From: Phycisphaeraceae bacterium
Lineage (GTDB): Bacteria; Planctomycetota; Phycisphaerae; Phycisphaerales; Phycisphaeraceae
NCBI GenBank assembly: GCA_020831765.1
Contig: JAFIFY010000100.1
Location: 1-34,997, forward strand
DNA: 34,997 nt
Direction: 5' to 3'
In this document: positions 27,561-34,860 of the stretch, piece after piece
How the letters are laid out: every line of letters begins with the position of its first letter
Position numbering within the stretch: the stretch's first letter is position 1
Notes under the pieces: model-generated
The model's database searches: none
The model's input: the letters and a program-made list of their open reading frames with translations, nothing else
Told to the model about the DNA's origin: nothing
Program-made: the position numbers and the translations under genes

Positions 27561-27612
27561 CGGGGTTTCCGGGGCTTCCGGGCTTCCGGGGGTTCCGGGG
27601 GTTCCGGGGGTG
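27561..27612 (+). repeat. CGGGGnTTC tandem repeat before the polyphosphate kinase gene
   Basis: Six imperfect 8-9 base units: CGGGGTTTC, CGGGGCTTC, CGGGCTTC, CGGGGGTTC (twice), then CGGGGGTGG. It is the same family and strand as 9205-9233, and again sits in a region between divergent genes. Runs of 3-5 G give it G-quadruplex potential. Confidence 0.85.
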
Positions 27613-27645
27613 GCGATTCGTTATGGGGTGGGGTAATCTGTGGAC

Positions 27646-28488
27646 ATGGAAGACCTTGATCCACGGTTTGTCCGGGCGGATTCGAAGTGGCTGGCGCGTC
27701 ATCGGGTGGAGCCGGGCGGTGCGGTGGATCTGGCTTCGATTCCGTCGGTCGGTGGGCGGAAGCTGGACAAGAAGTCAGCGCGCAAGGCGTACCGGCGGTC
27801 GGTTCGGAAGCTCAGTGAGCTTCAGGAGAAGTTCTACGCCGATGGGCGTTTCGCCATGCTGGTGGTGTTCCAGGCGATGGATGCGGGAGGAAAAGACTCG
27901 ACGATCCGAAATGTTCTGGGCCCGCTGAATCCCCAGGGTTGCCGCGTTTCCAGCTTCAAGGTGCCGCACAGTGAGGAGGCCGCGCACGATTACCTCTGGC
28001 GAATTCACCGGGCCGCCCCTGCGCGGGGGATGATCGGCGTCTTCAACCGGTCGCATTACGAGGATGTGCTGGTGGTGCGCGTCAAGAATCTGGTCGAGGA
28101 GGAGCGCTGGCGGCGGCGGTATGAGCACATCAACCAGTTCGAGAAGATGCTCAGCGATGAGGGCACGGTGATTGTCAAATTTTTCCTGCACATTTCCAAT
28201 GAGTATCAGCGAAAGCGTTTGCAGCGACGGCTGGACCGGCCCGATAAGCATTGGAAGTTCAGTCCGGCGGACCTGGCCGAACGGGCCCGGTGGCCCAAGT
28301 ACACCGAGGCTTTTGAGGAGGCCCTGGCCCGTTGCTCGACGCCGCACGCTCCATGGCACATCATTCCGGCCGAGAACCGCTGGTACCGGAACTTAGCCGT
28401 CGCGCGGATTCTGCTGGCGACGATGCGTAAACTGGACTTGAGCTATCCGGAAGTCACGTTCGATCCATCCGAGATCAAGCTTACCTGA
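27646..28488 (+). CDS. Polyphosphate kinase 2 family, class III-type
   Basis: A 280-residue PPK2-family nucleotide kinase that uses polyphosphate to phosphorylate AMP/ADP or GDP. Walker A reads QAMDAGGKDSTI (~76-87), the lid region includes KVPHSEEAAHDYLWRIH, and Walker B reads GVFNRSHYEDVLVVRV (~131-146); the FNRSHYEDVL wording is that of the class III-like group (AMP and ADP acceptors), rather than DRSWYNR of classes I/II. Later motifs FFLHISNEYQRKRL and RWPKYTEAFEEAL..T are also typical. The start is ATG 27646; GTG 27640 in frame is possible. It is divergent from the glycosidase-like gene across the repeat region. The usual length of ~260-300 is met, with no transmembrane part. Confidence 0.93.
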   Translation: MEDLDPRFVRADSKWLARHRVEPGGAVDLASIPSVGGRKLDKKSARKAYRRSVRKLSELQEKFYADGRFAMLVVFQAMDAGGKDSTIRNVLGPLNPQGCRVSSFKVPHSEEAAHDYLWRIHRAAPARGMIGVFNRSHYEDVLVVRVKNLVEEERWRRRYEHINQFEKMLSDEGTVIVKFFLHISNEYQRKRLQRRLDRPDKHWKFSPADLAERARWPKYTEAFEEALARCSTPHAPWHIIPAENRWYRNLAVARILLATMRKLDLSYPEVTFDPSEIKLT

Positions 28489-28814
28489 ATCGGAGTGCAT
28501 GATCGGCCGCGATCGGGGCCGCCGGGGGCCGGGGGCTCGTGGCAACTTCCAAGCCTTGCCGAGTAATCCGCCGATATGCTTGATCGGGGTTCGCCGCGCT
28601 GGTGTGATGATCGGTCCCAAGACCCGAGGTGTGGTCTTGAGGTTGGCTGCTGCTGATGACGGCGGCACCGGGCGGATGTGCCTTGCGGGCAATCGTCCGC
28701 GTGTCGGAGGCCAGGCTTTCCGGGGCCGGGGCCGGGGCCGTGGGCGGGGTTCGGGGGTTCTGGGGTTTGTCTTCCGGGGGGCGGGGGCGGGGGTGGGCCT
28801 GTGGTGAGAACGGC
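28489..28814 (+). other. G-rich non-coding scar region before the truncated permease
   Basis: No convincing gene: the open frames in 28490-28807 are low complexity on both strands. It holds the G-rich tract at 28721-28800. The sequence does not match the region in front of the intact permease, so the similarity between the two loci begins at the ATG. Confidence 0.5.
28721..28800 (+). repeat. Long G-tract array with GGGGCC repeats
   Basis: Starts with three GGGGCC units (28722-28739) and continues with many runs of 3-6 G separated by 1-6 bases up to GGGGGTGGG. On this strand it has strong G-quadruplex potential. It stands 15 bases before the truncated permease copy. Confidence 0.85.
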
Positions 28815-29027
28815 ATGATTCGACAGATGGCACGAGAGGTTTACGAATACCGCGAGTTGCTGCTGGCGCTGGCATGGCGTGATATCCGCGTCAAGTACAA
28901 GCAGGCGGTGATGGGCATCACCCAAGCCACCAACGGCCTCCGCCCCGCACCCGACCGGTCAAGCCACAGGCCCATCGAACCGACGATAAACACCGGGCGT
29001 ACCAGACCGCGACGTGCCGATGCATAG
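28815..29027 (+). pseudogene. Truncated copy of the polysaccharide-export permease gene
   Basis: The first 106 bases (28815-28920) repeat the start of the intact permease gene (30308-30413) with five differences. Four are silent third-base changes and the fifth, at the edge, is Ile for Val. The protein begins MIRQMAREVYEYRELLLALA as in the intact gene, but after ...QAVMGI the frame runs into unrelated Pro/Arg-rich sequence and stops at 29027, before any membrane helix, so no transporter can be made. No Shine-Dalgarno as strong as that of the intact gene (GGAGG) is present. The silent changes suggest both copies descend from working genes. The copy and the intact gene bracket the epimerase gene as direct repeats 1,493 bases apart. 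Confidence 0.9.
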
Positions 29028-29047
29028 TGGATATGCTTAATTTCCAT
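28973..29047 (-). pseudogene. Possible 5' remnant of a sulfotransferase gene
   Basis: On the minus strand an ATG at 29047 opens a frame MEIKHIHYA... that reaches RPVFIVGSM (28973-28999). P(V/I)FIVGS(M/P) is the beginning of the PAPS-binding loop of sulfotransferases, normally followed by RSGTTLL. Here it continues GLWLDRSGAG and is unrelated from then on, as if cut. Sulfotransferases are common in planctomycete polysaccharide loci. The match is only eight residues, so this is tentative. Confidence 0.3.
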
Positions 29048-29108
29048 GAGGGCCCAGGGTCTGGTTCGGGCAGCTTCCGGGGTGAGCCCGTCGATGGAGG
29101 GTCGAAGA

Positions 29109-30179
29109 ATGGCAACGATTCTGATTACTGGTTCCAACGGCCTGATCGGCTCGGAGATGGTCCGCCATTTCCACGATCTGGGCTGGAAGGTCCACGGGGT
29201 GGACAACAACATGCGGGCCGATTTCTTCGGCACTCAGGGCGATACCCGCTGGAACCAGCAGCGCCTGCTCGAGCAGTGCCCGCGTTTCCAGCACGAGGAA
29301 CTGGACATCCGCGACCGCCCCGCCGTATCGGCCGTGGTCAGACGCCTTCGGCCGGATGCGGTCATCCACGCCGCCGCCCAGCCCAGCCACGACCTGGCCG
29401 CCCGGCGCCCCTTCGACGACTTCGACGTCAACGCTTCGGGCACGCTCAACCTCCTCGAGGCCATGCGCCAGGGCTGCCCGGAAGCGCCGCTCGTTCACCT
29501 TTCCACGAACAAGGTCTACGGCGACCGGCCCAACCGCATCGCCCTGCGAGAACTTGAAACCCGCTGGGACTTCGACGACCCGGCCTATGCCGAAGGCATC
29601 ACCGAGGACTTCCCCATCGACCAGTCCAAGCACTCGCTCTTCGGGGCCTCGAAGGTCGCCGGCGACATCATGGTCCAGGAGTACGGCCGCTACTTCGACA
29701 TGCCCACCTGCTGCCTGCGCGGCGGGTGTCTCACCGGCCCGGCCCACAGCGGCGTCGAGCTGCACGGCTTCCTCAGCTACCTGGTCAAGGTCAACGTCAC
29801 CGGCGGCCACTACACCGTCTTCGGCTACAAGGCCAAGCAGGTGCGCGACAACATCCACGCCTTCGATGTCGCCCGTTTCGCCGAGCTGTTCATCAACGGC
29901 CCCCGCACGGCCGAGGTCTACAACATCGGCGGCGGCCGGGCCAACGCCTGCTCGATCCTCGAGGCCTTCGCCCGCGTCGAGGCCCTCACCGGCCGGCCCA
30001 TGCAGTGGACCTACCGCGACCAGCCGCGAGAAGGCGACCACATCTGCTACATCAGCAACCTCGCCCGCATGAAGCAGCACTTCCCTGCTTGGGACATCAC
30101 GCGCTCGCTCGACGACATCTTCCAAGAGATCGTCGAAGCCTGGACCCGCCGCCTGGACACCGCCCGGCCCGTGGCCTGA
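29109..30179 (+). CDS. CDP-paratose 2-epimerase-like NAD-dependent sugar epimerase
   Basis: A 356-residue extended-SDR protein acting on nucleotide-activated sugars in surface-polysaccharide synthesis. NAD-binding TGSNGLIGS lies at 7-15, and the family's characteristic [11 protein letters not shown] near 136-146. A long conserved block follows: [60 protein letters not shown] and [10 protein letters not shown]. The SDR Tyr-x3-Lys is Phe178-x3-Lys182 here (LFGASK), so the usual catalytic Tyr is absent. ATG 29109 has GGAGG about eight bases upstream. Codon use differs from its neighbours: by my count about 22 of 27 Asp codons are GAC, whereas the downstream ATPase gene uses GAT for most. With the flanking permease duplication this suggests acquisition. 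The family also contains unproven sugar epimerases, so the substrate is open. Confidence 0.88.
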   Translation: MATILITGSNGLIGSEMVRHFHDLGWKVHGVDNNMRADFFGTQGDTRWNQQRLLEQCPRFQHEELDIRDRPAVSAVVRRLRPDAVIHAAAQPSHDLAARRPFDDFDVNASGTLNLLEAMRQGCPEAPLVHLSTNKVYGDRPNRIALRELETRWDFDDPAYAEGITEDFPIDQSKHSLFGASKVAGDIMVQEYGRYFDMPTCCLRGGCLTGPAHSGVELHGFLSYLVKVNVTGGHYTVFGYKAKQVRDNIHAFDVARFAELFINGPRTAEVYNIGGGRANACSILEAFARVEALTGRPMQWTYRDQPREGDHICYISNLARMKQHFPAWDITRSLDDIFQEIVEAWTRRLDTARPVA

Positions 30180-30271
30180 GGGGATGAACGCTCCATGAAA
30201 CAACGCAATCGACCAGACCTGATAGCAGCCGATCGCCATTGCGCGGCGTCGCCTCGCCTGTGGCCGCTGTG

Positions 30272-30293
30272 CCCCGCCGGAGGGCCGGTGGGG
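30272..30293 (+). promoter_or_regulatory. Hairpin just upstream of the permease ribosome-binding site
   Basis: CCCCGCCGG, a 4-base loop and CCGGTGGGG form a 9-bp stem (one G-T). It ends three bases before GAGGAGG, the ribosome-binding site of the permease. It could shield or position that site, or end the epimerase transcript; there is no T-run. Confidence 0.45.
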
Positions 30294-30307
30294 ACGAGGA
30301 GGCGACC

Positions 30308-30413
30308 ATGATCCGGCAGATGGCACGCGAGGTTTACGAATACCGCGAGTTGCTGCTGGCGCTGGCATGGCGGGATATCCGCGTCAAGTACAAGCAGGCG
30401 GTGATGGGCGTCA
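30308..30413 (+). repeat. Direct repeat, intact partner of 28815-28920
   Basis: The 5' 106 bases of the permease gene match 28815-28920 with five mismatches, starting exactly at the ATG. The offset between copies is 1,493 bases. Confidence 0.95.
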
Positions 30414-31159
30414 TGTGGATCTTCTTCATGCCCATTCTGGCGATTCTGGCCGGGATCATCATTCGCTTCGCGATGGCGTATCTTCAGGGCAGCGGCCTTT
30501 CGTGGGAGGCGGTGACCAGTGTCATCGCGCGGTCGCAGCCGTGGCTGATCTTCGCCGCGATCCTGGGCACCACCAGCCAGGGCCTGCTCAGCGGTATGCA
30601 ACTGGCCAGCAAGATTTACTTTCCGCGTCAGACCATTCCGTTGGCCAGCACACTGGGCGTCCTGTTTGATTTTGTCATCAGCATCACCGCGGTCAGCCTG
30701 GTGCTGGTTCTGGTCAGCGCTTTTGCGCCGGTGGGGATCATGTTCACCCCTTGGCTGTTGATGGTCCCGGTGCTGTTGTCACTGCTGGTGTTGATGGCGG
30801 TGGGTCTGGGACTGGTCTTCGGCACCGGGAACCTGTTTTTCCGTGATGTGAAGTACATTGTGCAGGTGATGCTTCAGTTTGGCATCTTTTTCACGCCCGT
30901 CTACTGGTTCGTCCACGAGATGGGCCGGTTCGGCCAGTTGATGATGCTCAACCCGATCGCGCCGCTGATCGAGGGGATCAGCCAGTGCGTCGTGGGGCAT
31001 GTCTCCGAAGGGGTGGGCGCGGGCGCGGTGTATATGCCCGGCATGGATGCGGCCATGTGGCCGTTCGTGATCTACAGCGCGGTGTTCGCGATCGGCTCGC
31101 TGTTGGCCGGCATGGCGATCTTCCGTCGAAGCGAACCGTGGTTCGCGGAGGTGATGTGA
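30308..31159 (+). CDS. ABC-2 type polysaccharide export permease (Wzm-like)
   Basis: A 283-residue inner-membrane permease with six hydrophobic segments. The start MIRQMAREVYEYRELLLALAWRDIRVKYKQAVMG is the amphipathic N-terminus typical of Wzm/TagG/RfbA permeases, followed by helices at ~38-58, ~85-105 (LIFAAILGTTSQGL), ~120-145, ~155-180, ~200-220 and ~255-275. The conserved LFFRDVKYIVQVMLQFGIFFTPVYW lies near 176-200. It pairs with the Wzt-type ATPase to export lipid-linked O-antigen or capsule. ATG 30308 is set by GGAGG (30298-30302). Its TGA overlaps a GTG just before the ATPase gene's ATG at 31162, so the two are coupled. The N-terminal sequence is duplicated upstream in a dead fragment. 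Confidence 0.95.
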   Translation: MIRQMAREVYEYRELLLALAWRDIRVKYKQAVMGVMWIFFMPILAILAGIIIRFAMAYLQGSGLSWEAVTSVIARSQPWLIFAAILGTTSQGLLSGMQLASKIYFPRQTIPLASTLGVLFDFVISITAVSLVLVLVSAFAPVGIMFTPWLLMVPVLLSLLVLMAVGLGLVFGTGNLFFRDVKYIVQVMLQFGIFFTPVYWFVHEMGRFGQLMMLNPIAPLIEGISQCVVGHVSEGVGAGAVYMPGMDAAMWPFVIYSAVFAIGSLLAGMAIFRRSEPWFAEVM

Positions 31160-31161
31160 TC

Positions 31162-32433
31162 ATGTCGGCAACCGAGCGGGCCATACGGATCGATCGAGTG
31201 TGGAAGAAGTTCCGCGTGGGGGAGTTCCACGATTCGCTGCGCGATCTGATTCCCGATCTGTTCCGCCGGATCGTCGGCCGGGGCGTTCAGCGGGATGAGC
31301 TGGGCAGCAAGGAGTTCTGGGCGCTCAAGGATGTGGCGTTCGAGGTTGGCAAGGGTGAATCGCTGGGCATCATCGGTCCCAACGGCGCGGGCAAGAGTAC
31401 GTTGCTCAAGGTTCTCAGCCGGATCATGCGGCCCGATCGCGGCCGCTACGAGGTCGATGGCCGCGTGTCAGCGCTGATTGAAGTGGGGGCCGGCTTCCAT
31501 CCCGACCTGACCGGCCGCGAGAACCTGTTCCTCAACGGCGCGATCCTGGGCATGAAGCGAGCCGAGGTCAAGGCCCGCGAAGAAGAGATCATCGAGTTCT
31601 CCGGCATCGGTCGATTCATCGATACACCGGTGAAGCGTTTCAGTTCGGGCATGAAGGCGCGCCTGGGCTTCGCCGTGGCAGCGCATCTGAAGCCGGACAT
31701 CCTGCTGGTGGATGAAGTGCTCAGCGTCGGCGATGCGGCGTTCCGTGGCAAGTGCGTACGCTTCATGCGGCAACTGATCCAGTCGGATGTGACGGTGGTG
31801 TTCATCAGTCACATCCTCGAGCAGGTCCGCCGGCTCTGTCCGCGAACGGTCGTGTTGGATCAGGGGCAGACGGTGTATGACGGCCCGACGGACGGAGCGA
31901 TTCGAAAGTACATGGAGTTGATATCGAAGCATACCGGGCTGGTTGGCGCATCGCAGGCGGCGGCGGTCATACAGAACGTGCGCTTCTGCGATCAGGATGA
32001 TCAGGAGGTTCTGGAGTGGAATGCGCAAGAGCCGGGTGTGGTTCACTTTGATCTGGTGGTCCACCGGCCGATCCATGCCCCGCATGTGAAGATCAACTTC
32101 TGCGCCCTGGGCGGACAGTGGCTGGGTGTGGCCAACTCCGTGGATAAGCTGGACCTGCCGGGCGAGCCGGGTGTGTATCCCCTCAAGCTGACGCTTGATC
32201 CGGTACCTTTTGTCAATGGTGATTTCGAGCTTCAATTCGAAATCGGCGGCGTTGATGGCGAGCGCGGCGATGAAGGCGGCCCGATATGGTCTTCCTCGCA
32301 GCCGATGGTGCTGACGGTGCGTGATCCGCGTTCCGGCGCTCCCGGCGTTCGTTGCGAAGGTGTATGGGAGCGCGCCAACGAGCCGGGACTGGGCGCATCA
32401 TTGGAACGCCTGAGCAGTCCGTCGATATCGTGA
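31162..32433 (+). CDS. Polysaccharide export ABC ATPase with Wzt-type C-terminal domain
   Basis: A 423-residue ATPase partner of the permease. Walker A GPNGAGKST (72-80), signature SSGMKARLGFA (161-171), Walker B ILLVDEVLSVGD (180-191) and switch His in FISHIL (~215) are intact; the FSSGM/VDEVLSVGD wording is specific to O-antigen/teichoic-acid exporters. Residues ~265-400 form a beta-rich domain of the Wzt-C kind, which in E. coli O9a binds the capped glycan end; this suggests that the chain is finished before export. ATG 31162 is chosen; an in-frame GTG at 31156 overlaps the permease stop. GGAGG at 31147-31151 serves as ribosome-binding site. Codon use returns to GAT-rich, unlike the upstream epimerase gene. 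Confidence 0.94.
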   Translation: MSATERAIRIDRVWKKFRVGEFHDSLRDLIPDLFRRIVGRGVQRDELGSKEFWALKDVAFEVGKGESLGIIGPNGAGKSTLLKVLSRIMRPDRGRYEVDGRVSALIEVGAGFHPDLTGRENLFLNGAILGMKRAEVKAREEEIIEFSGIGRFIDTPVKRFSSGMKARLGFAVAAHLKPDILLVDEVLSVGDAAFRGKCVRFMRQLIQSDVTVVFISHILEQVRRLCPRTVVLDQGQTVYDGPTDGAIRKYMELISKHTGLVGASQAAAVIQNVRFCDQDDQEVLEWNAQEPGVVHFDLVVHRPIHAPHVKINFCALGGQWLGVANSVDKLDLPGEPGVYPLKLTLDPVPFVNGDFELQFEIGGVDGERGDEGGPIWSSSQPMVLTVRDPRSGAPGVRCEGVWERANEPGLGASLERLSSPSIS

Positions 32434-32456
32434 GTGAAAGCTGAAGGGGTTCGCCT

Positions 32457-32531
32457 ATGCGTGTACCCGGGCTGCTGATGAACTTGCACGTGGCCAAGCG
32501 AAACATGCATGCGATCGGGCTCAACGTTTAG
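32457..32531 (+). CDS. Possible 24-residue small ORF between ATPase and glycosyltransferase
   Basis: ATG 32457 to TAG 32531 encodes 24 residues beginning MRVPGLLMNLHV, with AAGGGG about eight bases upstream. It fills the 112-base gap in an otherwise tight gene run and ends 14 bases before the next ATG. It may be a leader peptide, a remnant of a lost gene or chance. Confidence 0.25.
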   Translation: MRVPGLLMNLHVAKRNMHAIGLNV

Positions 32532-32545
32532 ACTGCCCCAACGTA

Positions 32546-33817
32546 ATGAGACTTCCGTTGACAAGCGCTTCAGGCCATCCCAAAGTTCTCGTGATCTCCA
32601 CCTCCTGGCCGCCGGTCAAGACCGGGGGCGCCAATTACGCCCTGCGGTACTGTCGGGAGTTGGTGACGCGGGGAATGGAAGTTCATGTATTGACCCGGCA
32701 GCGCCCGGATGCCGTTACGGACCCCACGCTGACTGTTGCCCCGATCATGCGCGACTGGTCATGGCGGAGCCTGCCTCGCTTGATGCGATTTGTTGATCGA
32801 CTCGGACCGGATGCCATTGTTCTGCACTTCATGGGGCGCATCTACGACAACCACCCGATGGTCACGCTGCTGCCCGCCCTGCTCAAGCGACGAAGGCCCG
32901 AACTGCGCTTTATCACCATGATGGAATACGCCTCCGGCACGGAACATATTCACTGGCGCCGCCTCACAGCAATGGGCCATCGTTGGTTCGCCCGGCGGGT
33001 CGGTTGGGAAGGGTTGAACTATGAATTCGGAGTGCTGCTTCGTGATAGTGATGCGGTCATGGCGCTTTGTCAGTCGCACCAGCAGAGACTGTGCGGATTG
33101 CAGCCGGGCCTCAATGGCCGTTGCCACCTCACGCCACCACCTCCCCTGATGGCGTTCAGTGAGAAGCCGCCGGAATCCGCCCGCCTTGCCGGCAGGAAAG
33201 CGCTGGGCGTGGAACCGGATCGCTTTCTGTTCGCCTATTTCGGTTACATCTACCCTTACAAAGGATTGGAGACGTTGATTCAAGCGGCGGCCATCGTCGA
33301 CCGGCAAGCGCCGGATCGGCCCTGGCGATTGGGCATGCTTGGTGGCGCGGCGGAGACTTATCTTCGCGATCTGGGCCGGCCGGACTATCCCGAGCAAATG
33401 CGTCGGCTGGCCGAACAGCACGGCATCGCGGATCGCCTGATCTGGTCGGGCTACATGGATGAGGATTCAATCTCGGACATTCTCCACGCGGTGGACTGCT
33501 GCGTCCTGCCCTTTGATAGCGGCGTGCATCTGAACAACAGTTCTTTCGCCGCCGTGGTCGCACACGGCATTCCCGTCCTGACCACCGGCGGGCCAAACAC
33601 CGATGAGCCCTTCGAGCACGGGCACAACTGCATCCTTGCCGAGCCGAAGAACGCCGAGAATCTTGCACAGTGGATGTTGCGGATCATGGATGATCAGACC
33701 ATGCGTGCCCAACTGCGTGCTGGTGGGATTCAGATGGCGCAAACATGGTTTTCATGGGATCGGACCATGAAAATCACAATGGAAGCGATGGGCATCCAGC
33801 CGCTTGAGGGTTCATGA
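32546..33817 (+). CDS. Glycosyltransferase family 4
   Basis: A 423-residue GT-B-fold sugar transferase, probably cytosolic or membrane-associated, adding a sugar to the polysaccharide repeat. The N-terminal Rossmann half opens with STSWPPVKTGGANYALRYC (~16-34), the GG acceptor/phosphate loop of GT4 enzymes. The C-terminal half has FLFAYFGYIYPYKGLETLIQAA (~228-249), where the Gly-x-x-Pro-x-Lys motif is seen, and LPFDSGVHLNNSSFAAVVAHGIPVLTT (~320-346), with the E-x7-E region altered (SGVHLNNSSFA). The NDP-sugar donor is not predictable. ATG 32546 has no strong Shine-Dalgarno. It is in the same direction as the permease and ATPase genes, and faces the convergent GT2 gene 36 bases away. Confidence 0.9.
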   Translation: MRLPLTSASGHPKVLVISTSWPPVKTGGANYALRYCRELVTRGMEVHVLTRQRPDAVTDPTLTVAPIMRDWSWRSLPRLMRFVDRLGPDAIVLHFMGRIYDNHPMVTLLPALLKRRRPELRFITMMEYASGTEHIHWRRLTAMGHRWFARRVGWEGLNYEFGVLLRDSDAVMALCQSHQQRLCGLQPGLNGRCHLTPPPPLMAFSEKPPESARLAGRKALGVEPDRFLFAYFGYIYPYKGLETLIQAAAIVDRQAPDRPWRLGMLGGAAETYLRDLGRPDYPEQMRRLAEQHGIADRLIWSGYMDEDSISDILHAVDCCVLPFDSGVHLNNSSFAAVVAHGIPVLTTGGPNTDEPFEHGHNCILAEPKNAENLAQWMLRIMDDQTMRAQLRAGGIQMAQTWFSWDRTMKITMEAMGIQPLEGS

Positions 33818-33853
33818 GCATGCTCCGGGGGAGGCACATGTCTGGAGAACCGG

Positions 33854-34789
33854 TCATTGCACAGTCTGTGTGAGCCAACCCCAGAAATGGCACGCCTCGG
33901 CGAGGCGGTCGTAGAAATCCTTGGTCGGCCAGGGACGCCAGTCCATGGTCGCCCGCGCGGCGCGGCGGGCGAACTCTCTCCATGCCCACCACGGCACGCC
34001 CCAGCGGCCCGGCTCGGGCCGGCCTCGCTTGAATACCCAGGCGCGGCCCCAGCCGGTGTTCCAGCGGCAGAAATACCGCACGCCCGTACGCTTGAGTGGA
34101 ATGTAATGCTTCACCACGGCATCGTGGATCAGCCAGCCCTCGTATCCCTTGCCCAATTGATGGTTGACCATCGCCACGTCCACACCCGAGACCCGCTTGC
34201 CCTGAAACATGCCGATATCGGTTCGGACCGATTCCGGCTGCCGCATGATCGAGGCCTCGAAGAGCATGTTCGGGCCATAGGCCTCGACCTTACCCTCGAC
34301 CATCCGCCGGTCTTCATCGAACTTCAGCAGCGCATGCACACCGTGGTAATGCTCGATCAGGAACGCACGCGTGCCGCTGACCGGGCGCTCGAGCCACGGA
34401 TGGATCGGTCCGCCGAACAGCTTCGCCTCCGGATACCGCGCCATGCCACGGCGATAAGCCGCAAGCAGACCCGGATCGACCAGCACATCATCATCCAGAA
34501 AGAGCAGCCAGTTGCCGCGCGCCTCGGCGATCAGTTGAACCAGCGCATAACCCTTGCCTTGCCTTGGCTCGTGCAGATATCGGACGGGCAGCCGGTCGGC
34601 GCATTCCTCGACAACCTGGCGTGTGCGATCGTTGCTGTTGTTATCGCACACCAGCACTTCCAGTTCATCGCCCTCCGGCAACCGGAGCGCTTCAAGGCCT
34701 TCCAGAGTCCGCGCGAGGATATCAGCCCGGTTCCAGGTCGGAATCAGGACGGACCAGCGGATCGGGGCTTCCGGGTTCGGCGAATTCAT
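33854..34789 (-). CDS. Glycosyltransferase family 2
   Basis: A 311-residue GT-A glycosyltransferase. Residues ~12-24 (WSVLIPTWNRADI) start the nucleotide-binding fold, CDNNSNDRT (~48-56) is the conserved Asp loop, GKGYALVQLIAEARGNWLLFLDDDV (~78-102) gives the DxD-like metal site D99-D101, and GPNMLFE (~172-178) plus the later D in VSGVDVAMVN are typical of the acceptor side. No membrane helix is evident, but the C-terminal third is Trp/Arg-rich (WGRAWVFKRGRPEPGRWGVPWWAWREFARR), likely membrane-associated. It is transcribed against the GT4 gene; the two presumably build the same glycan. ATG 34789 is used. The sugar is unknown. Confidence 0.9.
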   Translation of the reverse strand: MNSPNPEAPIRWSVLIPTWNRADILARTLEGLEALRLPEGDELEVLVCDNNSNDRTRQVVEECADRLPVRYLHEPRQGKGYALVQLIAEARGNWLLFLDDDVLVDPGLLAAYRRGMARYPEAKLFGGPIHPWLERPVSGTRAFLIEHYHGVHALLKFDEDRRMVEGKVEAYGPNMLFEASIMRQPESVRTDIGMFQGKRVSGVDVAMVNHQLGKGYEGWLIHDAVVKHYIPLKRTGVRYFCRWNTGWGRAWVFKRGRPEPGRWGVPWWAWREFARRAARATMDWRPWPTKDFYDRLAEACHFWGWLTQTVQ

Positions 34790-34860
34790 GGCGGTACAAC
34801 CGGGGTTGAGGCGGATCGGTGGACATCATATCGCCGGTGCGGGGGTTGGCCCCGCTGAGT

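Noticed and set aside
29037-30368. 443-codon open frame opposite the epimerase
   Set aside because: A mirror of the GAC-rich epimerase; Val/Asp/Gly-rich without motifs.
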